This document shows, piece by piece, positions 42,776 through 53,569 of a stretch of DNA of 64,000 nucleotides. The notes under the pieces are model-generated. The model worked only from the letters and a program-made list of their open reading frames with translations, did no database searches and was not told where the DNA came from. The first letter of the stretch is position 1; each line of letters begins with the position of its first letter. The DNA comes from Pseudoips prasinana (taxonomy: Eukaryota > Arthropoda > Insecta > Lepidoptera > Nolidae), in assembly GCA_951640165.1 (NCBI GenBank), contig OX621237.1, positions 1,302,001 to 1,366,000 of the forward strand. The letters run 5' to 3'. The position numbers and the translations under genes are program-made.

Positions 42776-43385
42776 TTTGACTGTTTCGTTGGTCTAGTGG
42801 TAGCGTATTCAACCGCAGATAACGAGGTGGGTTTAAATACTAGGTCGCGCCAAAAAGTGATGTTTAAGGATTTTTCTGTTATGAAAAAAAAATAGTATTT
42901 TCCCGAAGTCTGGGAGTTGGCGGTATTTACACCCCCGTGCCTAGGAGAACGACTGGTTGTGCAAGGAAAAGTGGAGGGAACCAGATCGCGTGGCAGGTCA
43001 CCTATGCGCTGGACTGACCAAGTAAAATCCGCAGTAGGAAACTGCGTATCTGACTGTGCCAGACAGTCCGCCAACAGGGAGAGATGGCGGGAGATCGTGC
43101 GGAAAGCTGTGCCCACCCTTACCACCAACGTGGATGCCTCGATGTGACCACGATCGCTCTGCCAAGAGCGTAACGAAAGAGATGAGAAGAGCCTAGGAGA
43201 GCGCGTTAAGCCGTTGGTCCTGTAACTGATTTCTTTCCGGTAGTGTCGCTAGTCGTCCTATCGGATCATGAAAGTGATGGAATAGAAAGCCCCTGTGTTT
43301 ACGCACACACTCGCTCACGTTAATAGTGCCAGGCAGTCTCTAGTCTCCATTGAGACTGGCCGCCGTGGCTGAAATACGACCAGAA
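42776..43385 (+). mobile_element. SINE type D, split by a LINE fragment
   Basis: The A box TTGGTCTAGTGGTAGCG, a changed B box GGTGGGTTTAAATACTAGG, and CCCGAAGTCTGGGAGTTGG run up to 42948. The SINE resumes at 43191 with GCCTAGGAGAGCGCGTTAAG, ATCGGATCATGAAAGTG and TTTACGCACACACTCGC. The order matches the 18.5 kb copy once the insert is removed. Confidence 0.8.
42949..43190 (+). mobile_element. Truncated LINE inserted in SINE D, 10-bp target duplication
   Basis: The insert encodes RLVVQGKVEGTRSRGRSPMR, WTDQVKSAVGN and RERWREIVRKAV, a LINE ORF C-terminus of RTE/Proto2-like type, stops at 43147 and ends TAACGAAAGAGATGAGAAGA. It is flanked by GCCTAGGAGA at 42939..42948 and 43191..43200. Confidence 0.82.
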
Positions 43386-43387
43386 AC

Positions 43388-43610
43388 ATGCCCCGCGGTT
43401 TCAGCCGCGTTAAACTTAACAAATTATAGCCTTTATGTAATTCGGATGTATAAGCTATATTTCTACAAAGTTACATTAAAAATCCAAGCCATAGTTTTTA
43501 CCTGAAAGAGTGATAAACATTCATACATATGGATGTATGAATGTGTTCATTATAAATGCGAAAGTTTGTGAGTATAGACTCACAAACTTTCGCATTTATA
43601 ATATTAGTAG
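43388..43610 (+). repeat. Diverged GCCCCGCGGTTT repeat with a hairpin
   Basis: ATGCCCCGCGGTTTCAGCCG begins the unit, which ends in GCGAAAGTTTGTGAG followed by a perfect 25-bp inverted repeat (43549..43573 and 43578..43602, loop ATAG). Confidence 0.68.
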
Positions 43611-43649
43611 GATTATATTATACTTAATATTTTTTGTTTATAACCTAAC

Positions 43650-43886
43650 AAGTTTTACATGCTGCATTTGTGTTGCCATAGATTCCAAGAATTTATATAC
43701 AAACTAATATAGGTACAATATACATAATACACATACACTAATATAAAAAACGGAACTTAAATATATATTTTAAGTATATTTTTAAGTTCCGTTTTTTATA
43801 TTAGTAGTGTATGTATATTGTACCTCTATTAGTTTGTGTATAAATTCTTGAAATTTATGGCAACACAAATGCAGCATGTAAAACTT
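43650..43886. repeat. 237-bp fold-back element, about 110-bp arms
   Basis: AAGTTTTACATGCTGCATTT through ATATAAAAAACGGAACTTAA is repeated in reverse complement from AAGTTCCGTTTTTTATATTA to AATGCAGCATGTAAAACTT. The arms differ by a few substitutions and small indels around a short AT-rich loop. No ORF is present and TSDs are unclear. Confidence 0.9.
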
Positions 43887-44997
43887 TAAAACCTGAGAGC
43901 TATAAAGAACTTAGTTTTAGCTGCATTTCTTCTAAAATCACATTTGGCGGTACAAATAGTACAAAGTAAGACCTACAAACAAAAGTTAGAGCCAGTTTAT
44001 GTTACGAGCTCTCCATTTTGCGCCACCAAGGTGAATGATAGTGTTGCGCTTAAAGAGTGGGGGGCGTTAACAATCGATAAAATGCATTTTAGCTATTTAT
44101 TTATTTTTACCACAGTCATAGACGTCATATACAGTTAAGGTATGATTGAAAAATTGATGGTGGTAATTAAGATAGTCTACTTCCCGGCACTAAGCTAGTT
44201 ATTAGAAATTATAGAAATAACTAGGGATGTATACATTTTAAGAAATTATACGACACCTCCACGACATTGATTAACCATAATAGTTAGACATATAACCACA
44301 CAGATATTTTTTGTGGGTAGTGATGAGTAATATTAAATTATTTTATTTATCATCAATAGTCCCCGCAGTATATGTTAAGTACTCGTAATATGGCTTTGTA
44401 AGGCTAATTTTCACACCTTGAGTTACATTATTGTAATCTGTTTAAGAATCTGTATGTTTTTAAAAATAAAATGCAGCCCGTGTGCAAAAAGTTAAGTTAA
44501 ATCTTTTCTCCTTTAATATAATATTATATAGAGAAAAGATTAGATTGATATTTTTGTATCTCCTAAAAAACCAAAATCGATCATCAATTCAGCAAACTAC
44601 AACCAATTCAAATTACTTCACAATTAGAACCAACAGATGCCGCTATTTTAATTAAAATCAATCTCATTTGCATTTAGACTAACAGACGACTTTATTAACT
44701 GTCAAATTTATAATGATTGGCTGCAGTCGAAGCAAATGTCGGAGGCGAACTAAGCAATAAATGTCGACATCCATTACGGTCGAATGTCCACATGACTACA
44801 TTTGGGGTACACGTATCGGGTAGTTTATAGACGAAAAAACGCTGACGAGATAGTGCCAATCGTGATGAGTAGCAGCATAGCTTTTTTAGTTTCTAGTTTC
44901 GAATGAATGCTTTTTGATAAATCGTTTTTTAGGCTTAAACCAACGCGGTTAGCGTTATGGACGTTATTCGTATCAAAAGTGTTAAAGTACATTATGT
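43887..44997. other. Spacer with a possible conserved island
   Basis: 44630..44850 is unique in the window and less AT-rich (AGATGCCGCTATTTTAATTA, AAATGTCGGAGGCGAACTAA, GTCGACATCCATTACGGTCG). No coding frame. The rest shows nothing. Confidence 0.4.
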
Positions 44998-45290
44998 TTT
45001 TTTTTTATAGGGCGACAAACGAGCAATTGGGATCACCGCCGCCCATGGACATTCGCGACACCAGAGGAGTCGCGAGTGCGTTGCCGGCCTTTTAGAGTCA
45101 GCAAACAAGTGTTGCTGACCCTTCCCCCCACCCCAATGTGCTCTGGTGACCTTACTCATACTCAGAAACACAACATCAAAATTATTAATGTTATTATTAA
45201 GGAATGTCTTCTGTAAGGTGGAGATACTTCCCCAGTCGGGCTGCTCTTTGAGCAAATGAACGCTATGCCCTACCTCTCTTAAAATGTACT
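44998..45290 (-). repeat. Lepidopteran GGCCGGCAACGCA retroposon
   Basis: T-tract, GGGATCACCGCCGCCCATGG, GTGCGTTGCCGGCCTTTTAG, CCCCAATGTGCTCTGGTGAC and CTTCCCCAGTCGGGCTGCTC run parallel to the 16.7 kb copy. Confidence 0.78.
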
Positions 45291-45734
45291 AAGTCTTAAA
45301 ATTAAGACTAAAAAAATATTAGATACACGAAAACGCTTGTAATTACGTTGTTATAAGATCATCATACATTTTGTTCGTATTGAATTTCAATAAATCAGCA
45401 CTTACAACTGTAAAGTTTTTGTAAATATCCCTCTAAAATGAGATTTTGTCGGTAATAGATCGACTGTCAAGACTACTACTGCTAGTGTTTTTTTTATATG
45501 TCCAATGAGTATATTTATGAAAAATAGAAATATCTGAGCATTTGCTGTCAGTCCTTGTAATAGTCATTGAACAGCAGTTGTTAAGCGATATCAAACACCT
45601 ACTGAGTGTCTTAAACAACTTTGACACACGGATAACCCTGCCTACACGAGAAAAAAGAAGATGCATGTTTTTATCTGAATATAATAAATAATCCTTTCTG
45701 CTAATTATGCCAACAAATACCCAAATGCCTTTTC
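45291..45734. other. Spacer without recognised features
   Basis: The 77-codon minus frame at 45433..45666 has no recognisable domain. Confidence 0.35.
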
Positions 45735-45880
45735 TTTACTCCTGGTCCATTCAACGGTTGCCTGGAAGAGATCGCACCTAGCGATAAGGCCGCCATTTGT
45801 ACAATCTTAACATACTCATAGTTCTTTTTATGTATTATTTTTTGGTGTACAATAAAGAGTTACTTACTTACTTATAATTT
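45735..45880 (+). repeat. Solo LINE 3' end with hairpin
   Basis: GGTTGCCTGGAAGAG, stem ATCGC (45771..45775), loop ACCTA, stem GCGAT (45781..45785), AAGGCCGCC, GTACAATAAAGAGT and a (TTAC)n tail. Confidence 0.82.
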
Positions 45881-46263
45881 TGGAAGTTGTCATACCCCTG
45901 TATCTGAGGTATGAATACGACAGAATAGAAAGTAAGACAGAGTAAAAAGATTTAAAGTAATGTAAGAAAAGGTACAATTTTAAGCAATATATAGTAATAT
46001 CGTTACAATTCAAAGTAACAGAATATAAATTTTCTCAGAAATCTTGACTTTTGTGATCGATACCAAAACTATTTCCTATTAAGGTTGTAGCAGTAGTGCG
46101 GTTCCAGACTGACAGCCAAGAAAATCAAACGATGATAGGTGCAACTAAACCCGAGTATCTTGCAGTGAAGTAGCAAATTTAGGAGTAACAATGCAATATT
46201 AGCCTTTGGTGTGTTATGTAAGCCGTAACCCACTATGTATAATAGACAATTTCATTTCACTAT

Positions 46264-46293
46264 AAATAATGGACACAATTGTGTCCATTATTT
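46264..46293. repeat. 30-bp perfect palindrome without a loop
   Basis: The palindrome is centred on ACACAATTGTGT, with AAATAATGG and CCATTATTT flanks. Confidence 0.9.
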
Positions 46294-46329
46294 TAGGGAA
46301 TATGCCTTAATCATGTGGTATATGATGTT

Positions 46330-46435
46330 CATACGACTTAAAAACGCTGCTGACCGTTTTCTGGAAGATATTCCCTCGGGCAATTCTCACTGAAAGAGAT
46401 GGAGTGGTGATTGATACCTCCATATACTATATACT
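46330..46435 (-). repeat. Family Z fragment
   Basis: GCTGACCGTTTTCTGGAAGA and TATTCCCTCGGGCAATTCTC match the reverse of the 47.05 kb copy. Confidence 0.55.
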
Positions 46436-46994
46436 CTCCATTGATAGACTAACGACGAACTAAAATAATTCTCCAGCGATTGAAATTGAAAAACTCGAAA
46501 TGTTTAGCCATAATCCCCTAACTTCTACCGATCAAATTCATTAACGAAGTGTTACAAAACCGTTCTTTACCAAAACTTGGCAAACTTCACCTATTACGTT
46601 TTTAAGAAATAGAATTTTCATGCGAGGGGTAAATGCTTTAGGTGTCATTTAGTGGAATAGGGCTATGATGTTTTTGAAATGTCTTATTTTAGTTGCACTG
46701 GTAACGCTTGTATTATTTTCCTGTTGTCCCTTTAGAAAACACGTGGTAGATATTGAAAGGTACAATAACTAATTCAGATCACGAAGGGCTCCTAATAACG
46801 AAATAAATCGCAATGATCAGGCCTTGTGGCCTCTATTACGTGATATTCAATAGAAGAGACACGCGGAAGTGTGGTAAAGGGATCAATAAACTTTGTTTTA
46901 TTATTTTTTTTCAGTATTTCTTAATTTTTATAGAATAATTTACACTATTATCAACATTTTATCAATTTGATATTACTAATCTAAATGTAATTTA
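46436..46994. other. Spacer without a recognised gene
   Basis: No coding frame or named repeat was seen. Confidence 0.35.
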
Positions 46995-47215
46995 AAACTT
47001 AATTTGTTGTGTGGTGACGACGGCGAATATCAGAATATCATCACCCCGTCTCATACCGTGGGGGCGTAAAAGTGGACCCCGAGGGAATATCTACCAGAGG
47101 ACGGGCAGCAGCTTCCTTCTGAGTACTATGACCAACTTACTGCGATCGACAACCCGTCTGCCAAGCGCGGCGATTACGGCATATCCCCCCAACTTTCGTC
47201 CTACAGTGGACTTCA
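46995..47215 (+). mobile_element. Family Z copy
   Basis: TACCGTGGGGGCGTAAAAG, CCCCGAGGGAATATCTACCA, GGACGGGCAGCAGCTTCC and CTGCCAAGCGCGGCGATTAC, then CCTACAGTGGACTT. The RTE-like tail is shortened. Confidence 0.68.
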
Positions 47216-48715
47216 TTTCGTGCCGTTTTTACGTCTTATCTGTCAATTTATGATTCTTTGATGTTGTTATAATCATATAACAAACAAAAGGTATTATCTG
47301 CACTAGTGCATCAGAGTCAAAGTTTATTTATACAAACAGATTTTATCCTTTTCTCGGACCATATCTTTACAATAAAATAAATAAGTCACTATCTATATAT
47401 AACCTTAACTATACAAATTTTAAAAAAATAGTCAGAATTTTTTTACAAAAATTGAGCTATGATGAGACTGTGGGCTTATTTAGTATTCTAAAATAAGTTA
47501 ATTTTTTAAACATTATATCTTAGGTTTTTGAATTTGTATGTATAATTAAATATTGTTTAAATTTTTTATAAAGAATTTATACCTTTTAAGCCGTTAGAAC
47601 GCCTGTGGTACAGGTTTAACCTAGTACAGGCACAAATTGTCTATAGCTTAGTATTAATTATTTTTAAAGTAAGTAGATATAATTTTGTACACATTATTTC
47701 TTGAATAAAAAAAAATATTTATTATTATTTATTTATTATAATTATGAGTGAATGAAATATTTATTTCCCAAAATATAGGTGCAGGGTAGGGTTGATGCGT
47801 ACGTTATAAAATTGTCCAACTACATTTGACATAGATATGTCAAGAATTTTGTTTTAATAATATTATACAAACTCAACTAATAATAATAAAAATAACTACT
47901 GAATGTCAAACACAAAAAATTAACAATAGGAAAACGGAAAAGAAAAACATTAAACTAGAATTAAAGACAAAGTATTTGTTTTTAAAAAGATAACAGAAGT
48001 GTCAAATTTAAAAAAATATATATATAAATAAACCAATGTACAGGGTCCTATTAAATTTCTATGTCGTTTAACTTCCTTAATAATTCAGGTAGTTTGTTAA
48101 ATGATTATAACAACATCGAAGGGTCATAACTAACCGACGTGACGTAAAAACGGCTGGTATCCACGAATGCCTTGTTATAGTTGGTGTTCAGTGCTCGATC
48201 GTGGCCCGAAGTTTCTCCATCAATTTCAATCAACGGATGCTTCAGGGTAATCTATGGAGTGATGTTACCTCTTGTGGTTTTATTATGGTGGACTTCGGAT
48301 AATACTTATCTTTTTTCCTCATTTTGTGAACATAATGGACTGCAGCGTATAACTTGTTATTTTTTTAATTTATCGTACATGAATACTAAATGTAGTAAAT
48401 AAATAAAAAATTAAGTGTGTACTTATGTACACGCGTTAGAAGTTATACTTCTTTGGCGTATGGAAAAAAAATAACTAAAATGCAGTAGTGATTAACAATT
48501 AATATTAAAAATAATCAAAAAGATTTTATTTAAATAAAAATACTAGAATATACAACTTGAACATAGTTAGCAATTTTCATACCACCTAGAACTAACTTCA
48601 TGCTGTTAAATTTAGGTGTCGGTGTGCGCGCACATCGTAAAAATTCACTCTCATCATTTTTCTCCATCGCGCCAAAAGAAGTATAACTTCGAAAATGATT
48701 TTAGTCACAAAGACT
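47216..48715. other. AT-rich region, possible retroposon 3' end at 47580..47750
   Basis: CCTGTGGTACAGGTTTAACC and TAGTACAGGCACAAATTGTC form a small hairpin-bearing block, followed by TTCTTGAATAAAAAAAAA. This looks like a LINE 3' UTR whose family I cannot name. No gene elsewhere in the interval. Confidence 0.4.
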
Positions 48716-49045
48716 TAAAAATCATTATAGATTTACTACATATTAATTCTAATACTATATATTATTAAACCGTAACTAATATTTAAATTGTAATTTAGTT
48801 TATGATCGTCATGGTTTAATTAAATAGCTCATTACTTAAAGTTTGGTTAAAATGGTTATATCAATTTGTTCATAATTATAATTTTAGATATAGTAAAAGA
48901 TATCTAAAATTATAATTATGAACAAATTGATATAACCTGGTCTGAATAGTTCTGTCTTTATTAAGGTAAGAATTAAATATTATTATTATGAGAGATCTAG
49001 TGTATATAGCGGTCCAATGCACCCCAACTGAGAAGACCCCGGCGA
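48716..49045 (-). mobile_element. Retroposon family X containing a snap-back duplication
   Basis: GTTCTGTCTTTATTAAGGTA and GTCCAATGCACCCCAACTGA, then GAAGACCCCGGCG, match the reverse of the 57.5 kb copy. A hairpin at 48854..48937 interrupts the expected family order. Confidence 0.66.
48854..48937. repeat. Perfect 38-bp hairpin
   Basis: 48854..48891 (GGTTATATCAATTTGTTC...TTAGATAT) is exactly complementary to 48900..48937, with an 8-nt loop AGTAAAAG. Confidence 0.93.
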
Positions 49046-49437
49046 AACATACCAATTTGTTTGAATTATTTAGTCTAGAGACTAATAATAAATGAATTCA
49101 ATTTTAACTTCTAATTAGACATAAATAACATATAAGAACCAGTTCATTGATTTTTCTTACTATTTAAAAGTACTAATCTCGATCTACTTAAAATTGTTTG
49201 TTTACCATAAGCCTACGCATCCAACGGCTGGTGATTTACCGCAAAGAAAATACCATAACACAATACCGGCGCAACATCATCATAATATACTGCTCAAATG
49301 GTTTTCATCGTGATAGTGAGCCCATACAATACTATACAATTTACTTTTACTTACATTTATACGAGGTTGTTAGTTAGGGTTTAGTCTGGTGTGATTCCAA
49401 AGAACGTGGTATCATTTACTTATTTTCATCATAGTTA

Positions 49438-49626
49438 TAAAAGAAAAAAGAAAAAGAAAAAGAAGAAGAAGAAAAAGAAAAAAGAAAAAGAAAAAGAAAA
49501 AGAAAAAGAAAAAGAAAAAGAAAAAGAAAAAGAAAAAGAAAAAGAAAAGAAAAAGAAAAAGAAAAAGAAAAAGAAAAAGAAAAAGAAAAAGAAAAAGAAA
49601 AAGAAAAAGAAAAAGAAAAGAAAATT
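49438..49626 (+). repeat. Polypurine (AAAAAG)n tract, about 190 bp
   Basis: Only A and G occur on the plus strand, mostly AAAAAG units with GAAGAAGAAG interruptions. The predicted Lys/Glu-rich or Phe-rich frames here are artefacts of the repeat. Confidence 0.95.
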
Positions 49627-49789
49627 TATTGCTAACATTGAAATACACACTTTACTGACAAACACATATACGCCTTGTCAATATTAAAAAAAATTGTTAA
49701 TATTCAAGTGGGTGCATGTGTCTGTCAATTATTATCTTATCTGCATTTCCCATTCATTTTGTGGAGGCCCTGTTAATCTAATCTAAACA

Positions 49790-50065
49790 CGAGTGTGCTT
49801 TAGACTACATGACTGAAGTAAAACTAGGATTTAAAAACCAAACGGGCTATAAGAGAATGCAAGAAAGAAAATTTATGCTCGCACCTTTCTCTCTTGCCCT
49901 TACAGTAATCTACAAAAGGTAACTCTCTCTCTTTCCATCTTCACTAATTGCATCTCCATCTCAACTTCCGTTCGCTTCATCAGATCACATTTTTAATAAT
50001 GCCTTTGTCACGTGTTCACTAGCTCACACGACAGGTCAAGCGTGCGTAAAGAAAGCGTTATTTTT
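49790..50065 (+). mobile_element. Copy of the 55.9-kb MITE family
   Basis: GTGTGCTTTAGACTACATGA, CTCGCACCTTTCTCTCTTGC, CTTCCGTTCGCTTCATCAGA and TGCGTAAAGAAAGCG correspond to blocks of 55895..56357. Confidence 0.66.
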
Positions 50066-50941
50066 CAAAAATATAGACAATCCCAAAAAGTTTTCATCAC
50101 TAATAACTACAAATACATATTTATGGGAATATTAAATAAAAACATATGTGTTTATTAGCACAGGTTTCCTGGAATCATCCACATCCTCATAAGTCCTTCA
50201 CAAACACATTAAGTTAGGTGTCGCTGTGTTTTTTTAAATATGGCGTAACTTATGATTTAATAAAAACACACCTCCATAATACCTTCTTTTTATTCTGTTC
50301 ATTGATTGGAATAGATTATAGCATATCCCTTCAAACCAGACAGTGGACGTCATTCTGACAAGTCCTCTAGTAGTTAAAGTTTATTCGTCTTGTCTTAAAA
50401 CTCAAAGAAAATGAGGAGGAATATGGAAAAATCCCTCTTAAACAGTACTTGATAAGGAGTTTAAGAGTAGTCAAAATCTCTCTTTAAGTAACTGCAGCTA
50501 CATTAAATAATAAAATAAACATAAAATAAAGTGGGTTTGACAAATTTAAAATATAAAGCAAAACTTTGCACCTGAAATGTTTCTTAAATACGTTACTTAG
50601 AACACAAAAAGAGTCCCAAGCTCCTTGGATTTAAAACATTTTTCTCTACATTTTCAACGGTTTCGTTTAGGAATTAGAGTCCATTCATGTTACTTAAAAC
50701 TCTCAGGTCATTTTCAATAACCATTAAGCGATAACCATTTCCTTCTATGAGCCGGAATCAGGTCAAATAAAGTGAAACGGCAAGGTGAATTTATTTCATA
50801 CAATTCCTTTTTATTATGCCTAATATCCGAATAGTAGTTATTTGATAGATACACTTGGTGATAAGCTAACCGTGTAAAAGTCATCAGTTATATAAGTTCA
50901 GGTCGCAGAGGATATAGGTGTTATCCATTGACTTTGTTTTT
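50066..50941. other. Spacer without a recognised gene
   Basis: No coding frame or named repeat was seen. Confidence 0.35.
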
Positions 50942-51238
50942 AGGGATCCGTACCCAAAGGGTAAAACGGAACTCTATTACTAAGACTTCGCTGTCAGTCT
51001 GTTTGTCTGTCTGTCCGTTTGTCACCAGGCTGTATCTTATGAACTGTGATAGGTAGACAGTTGAAATTTCACAGATGATGTATTTCTGTTGCCGCTATAA
51101 CAAAATATACTAAAAAACAAAATCAAATAAATATTTAAGCAGGCTCCCGTACGTCAAACTCGTTATTTGCTCGTTTTTATAGATAATGGTACGGAACCCT
51201 TCATGCGCGAGTACGAATCGCACTTGGCCGGTTTTTTT
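50942..51238 (+). repeat. GGGTTCCGTAGCC repeat, shortened copy
   Basis: GGGATCCGTACCCAAAGGG, GTCTGTTTGTCTGTCTGTCC and ACGAATCGCACTTGGCCGGT match the 20.3 kb copy, with an internal deletion. Confidence 0.75.
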
Positions 51239-51480
51239 AAACTTGTCCGACTGATGTTCGCAGTTGAATGTAAAAGATCATATCATATTGAACATACCTT
51301 CCAAACTATTGAATTTTTGGGTTATAGCATTATTCGCAACGTAAATAGATATCCATTTTTGAGATTATATTTACGCTTTGCATTTGAAATATAAATCTAA
51401 AATGTAATTCATTGTCACAGTTTGGACATTGCTTTCAAACTTTTAACATTTTAACGAACTCAGTTAAATTTCATCTAGAC

Positions 51481-51625
51481 TGCACGTATGGCGCAGACAG
51501 TTGCCCAGCTACTTCCTGTTCCGGGTTCGATTTCCGCATAGGACAACTATTTCTGTGATCTATAGGTAGTTGTTTTGAGTCTGTATGCATTATATGTCTG
51601 TCTATATGTGAGGAAACGTAAGGAA
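51481..51625 (+). mobile_element. tRNA-derived SINE (type E)
   Basis: A-box-like TATGGCGCAGACAGTTGC and B box GGGTTCGATTTCCGC, then AGGACAACTATTTCTGTGAT and TTGAGTCTGTATGCATTA. Confidence 0.62.
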
Positions 51626-52005
51626 ACGCGACACAGGGGTGCGATTCACTGCTAACGTTGCTAAGGCAAAAATGTTACGTAATATTTATTCGTAATATAT
51701 TTTTGTTAATAAGCCTCCTTAGATGCGCCAAATAAATATATACTGAAAAGTTGAAACATTTTACTACTAGGATTTTTAAATTCGGAAACCGTTTTTAAAT
51801 TGTTTTTTTTTTTTGTTTTTTGCAATTATTTTATTTTATATTTACGTACTCCTAATACTTACCGGAATCTTAGTATTTTAAACTAAACGGTTTACCTTAA
51901 AATACGGGTTATTCATGTTCGCTTGAATTACAAAAATAACTAACTGTCATCGTTCGGCATGAATTTGTGAGCAAATACTTTAATCTAAGATTGGAACTAC
52001 CAGTC
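51626..52005. other. Spacer without recognised features
   Basis: AT-rich with T-tracts. No gene seen. Confidence 0.35.
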
Positions 52006-52448
52006 AAGGCCTACGCAGACTGAGACGGCATGGCAAGGGTTTTATATTTTTGGTAATGGACATTCAAACGTATCGATACAGAAAAACGGTATTAATTGCT
52101 ATGCTTTAAAATTATGCCGTGGCATCGACAGGGATTTTCATTGCACGGCATTAAAAGACGCGCCACAGGCTCCCGTAGCGGGATGCCGTGGCGTACTGCG
52201 GCAAGCAACGGCATGCCACGGACTCTGGCGGTTCTATTATTAGCATGTGTGTCTTCTTCATCTGCAAAAAACTGAGGCATAACACAATAACACTCCATCA
52301 AACCCAATTGAATACTAAAAGTGTATCGGGCAGCAGGAGTTGCAGAGGCGGTCTTTGTCGTGGCGCTGGAATGCCGCGGTATCTAAGCGGCTGTGCGCTC
52401 ACTCACGGCAAAATCCTTTGCCATGCCGTCCCAATCTGCGTAGGCCTT
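52006..52448. mobile_element. 443-bp TIR element with GC-rich interior (MITE)
   Basis: The TIRs AAGGCCTACGCAGACTGAGA and AAGGCCTACGCAGATTGGGA continue CGGCATGGCAA, about 38 bp with few mismatches. The interior repeats the motif GGCATGCCACGG and variants in both orientations. There is no transposase. The two 71- and 94-codon frames inside are repeat shadows. The target duplication is ambiguous. Confidence 0.82.
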
Positions 52449-53054
52449 AAGAGTGTTATAATGAGTAGTTGATCAATACCCAGTGAACACAAATATAAGT
52501 CCAAAAATTGCACAGTACACAAATATAAAGCACAGAAGAGCTTAAAAAAGATATTAATTTTAATCACGGTATTCCAAGTGTCTCGTTGTATAAAATTTGT
52601 TTAATAGCCTGGATTTTTTTATCACACTTATAAATGCAGCAGCCTAAAACGTAAGAAACAGAACGACTCTGATTAATTCACGTCAAATTAGAAAGATAAA
52701 AAGTGTGTTAACTTGTTGAATAGGCACACAAATGAGAGTATTGAAACTTGTGATGATAAATGGATTCCGTTTACAATAAAAAATAACATTTTCATTACTT
52801 GACAACGAGGTAGGCAGATAATCATGTCTTAAGCAACTACTATTGAATCACAAGAAGTTGCTTATATAATGTCACCTGTACCGTGATCAGTAAATGGCAC
52901 CCTGACACCCGGACACCACCGCCATGATCTTGCATTTTGGCGATGAAAAATATCCTAAAATATTTAACCATTCCTGTTCCCATGATGCATTTTAAATGGC
53001 AAAAGTACGCCGAAAATAACAGTTAGCATTTATATTAAGTACAATAAAATAATA
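52449..53054. other. Spacer without a recognised gene
   Basis: No coding frame or named repeat was seen. Confidence 0.35.
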
Positions 53055-53200
53055 AAGATAGATAGATAACACTTTATTGCACCAAATCGGAACATACATT
53101 GAAACATAAGTTAGCTTATATTATGAGGTACAAACGGCGGTCTTATCGCTAATATAGCAATCTCTTCCAGACAACCGTTGGATGAACTAAAGCAATGCAG
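53055..53200 (-). repeat. Solo LINE 3' end with hairpin
   Basis: On the minus strand GGTTGTCTGGAAGAG, stem ATTGCT, loop ATATT, stem AGCGAT (G:U pair), AAGACCGCC, then GCAATAAAGTGT and a (ATCT)n tail. Confidence 0.82.
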
Positions 53201-53565
53201 GGAGATAAAGTGGTAGTTGGCAGTGCATCTACTTATATAAATTTACATATATATGTACCTATGTACGAATATTTATATATAAACATATAATATATACAAT
53301 GTATAAAACCTAAATATATACATAAATTTATATAGATATATATATATACATAAAGAAAGAGAAAAATAATTAGTTATATTATATTCATTAAATTAATAAT
53401 ACTTTTTGTAAAAATGGCATTTTCTTAGGTAAGGACCTGATTTTATTAGATATTAATGGTATTTTTTTTATTATTTTAAATATGAAACATATTTACTTTA
53501 TAAAAAAAACTGTTCTAATGTACGATTATTTCGTATTTATTTTCATAAAACAGTTAGATTCTTAA
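53201..53565. repeat. AT-rich low-complexity DNA
   Basis: Irregular ATATAT and ATATATAC runs, densest at 53225..53350. No gene. Confidence 0.7.
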
Positions 53566-53569
53566 ATCT

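Noticed and set aside
49391..49687. 98-codon Lys/Glu-rich frame and Phe-rich frames on the other strand
   Set aside because: Generated entirely by the (AAAAAG)n polypurine tract.
52092..52472. 71- and 94-codon frames
   Set aside because: Lie within the sub-repeats of a TIR element with no transposase similarity.
53225..53350. AT-rich run as an origin or matrix attachment site
   Set aside because: Only low-complexity composition supports it, with no specific motif.
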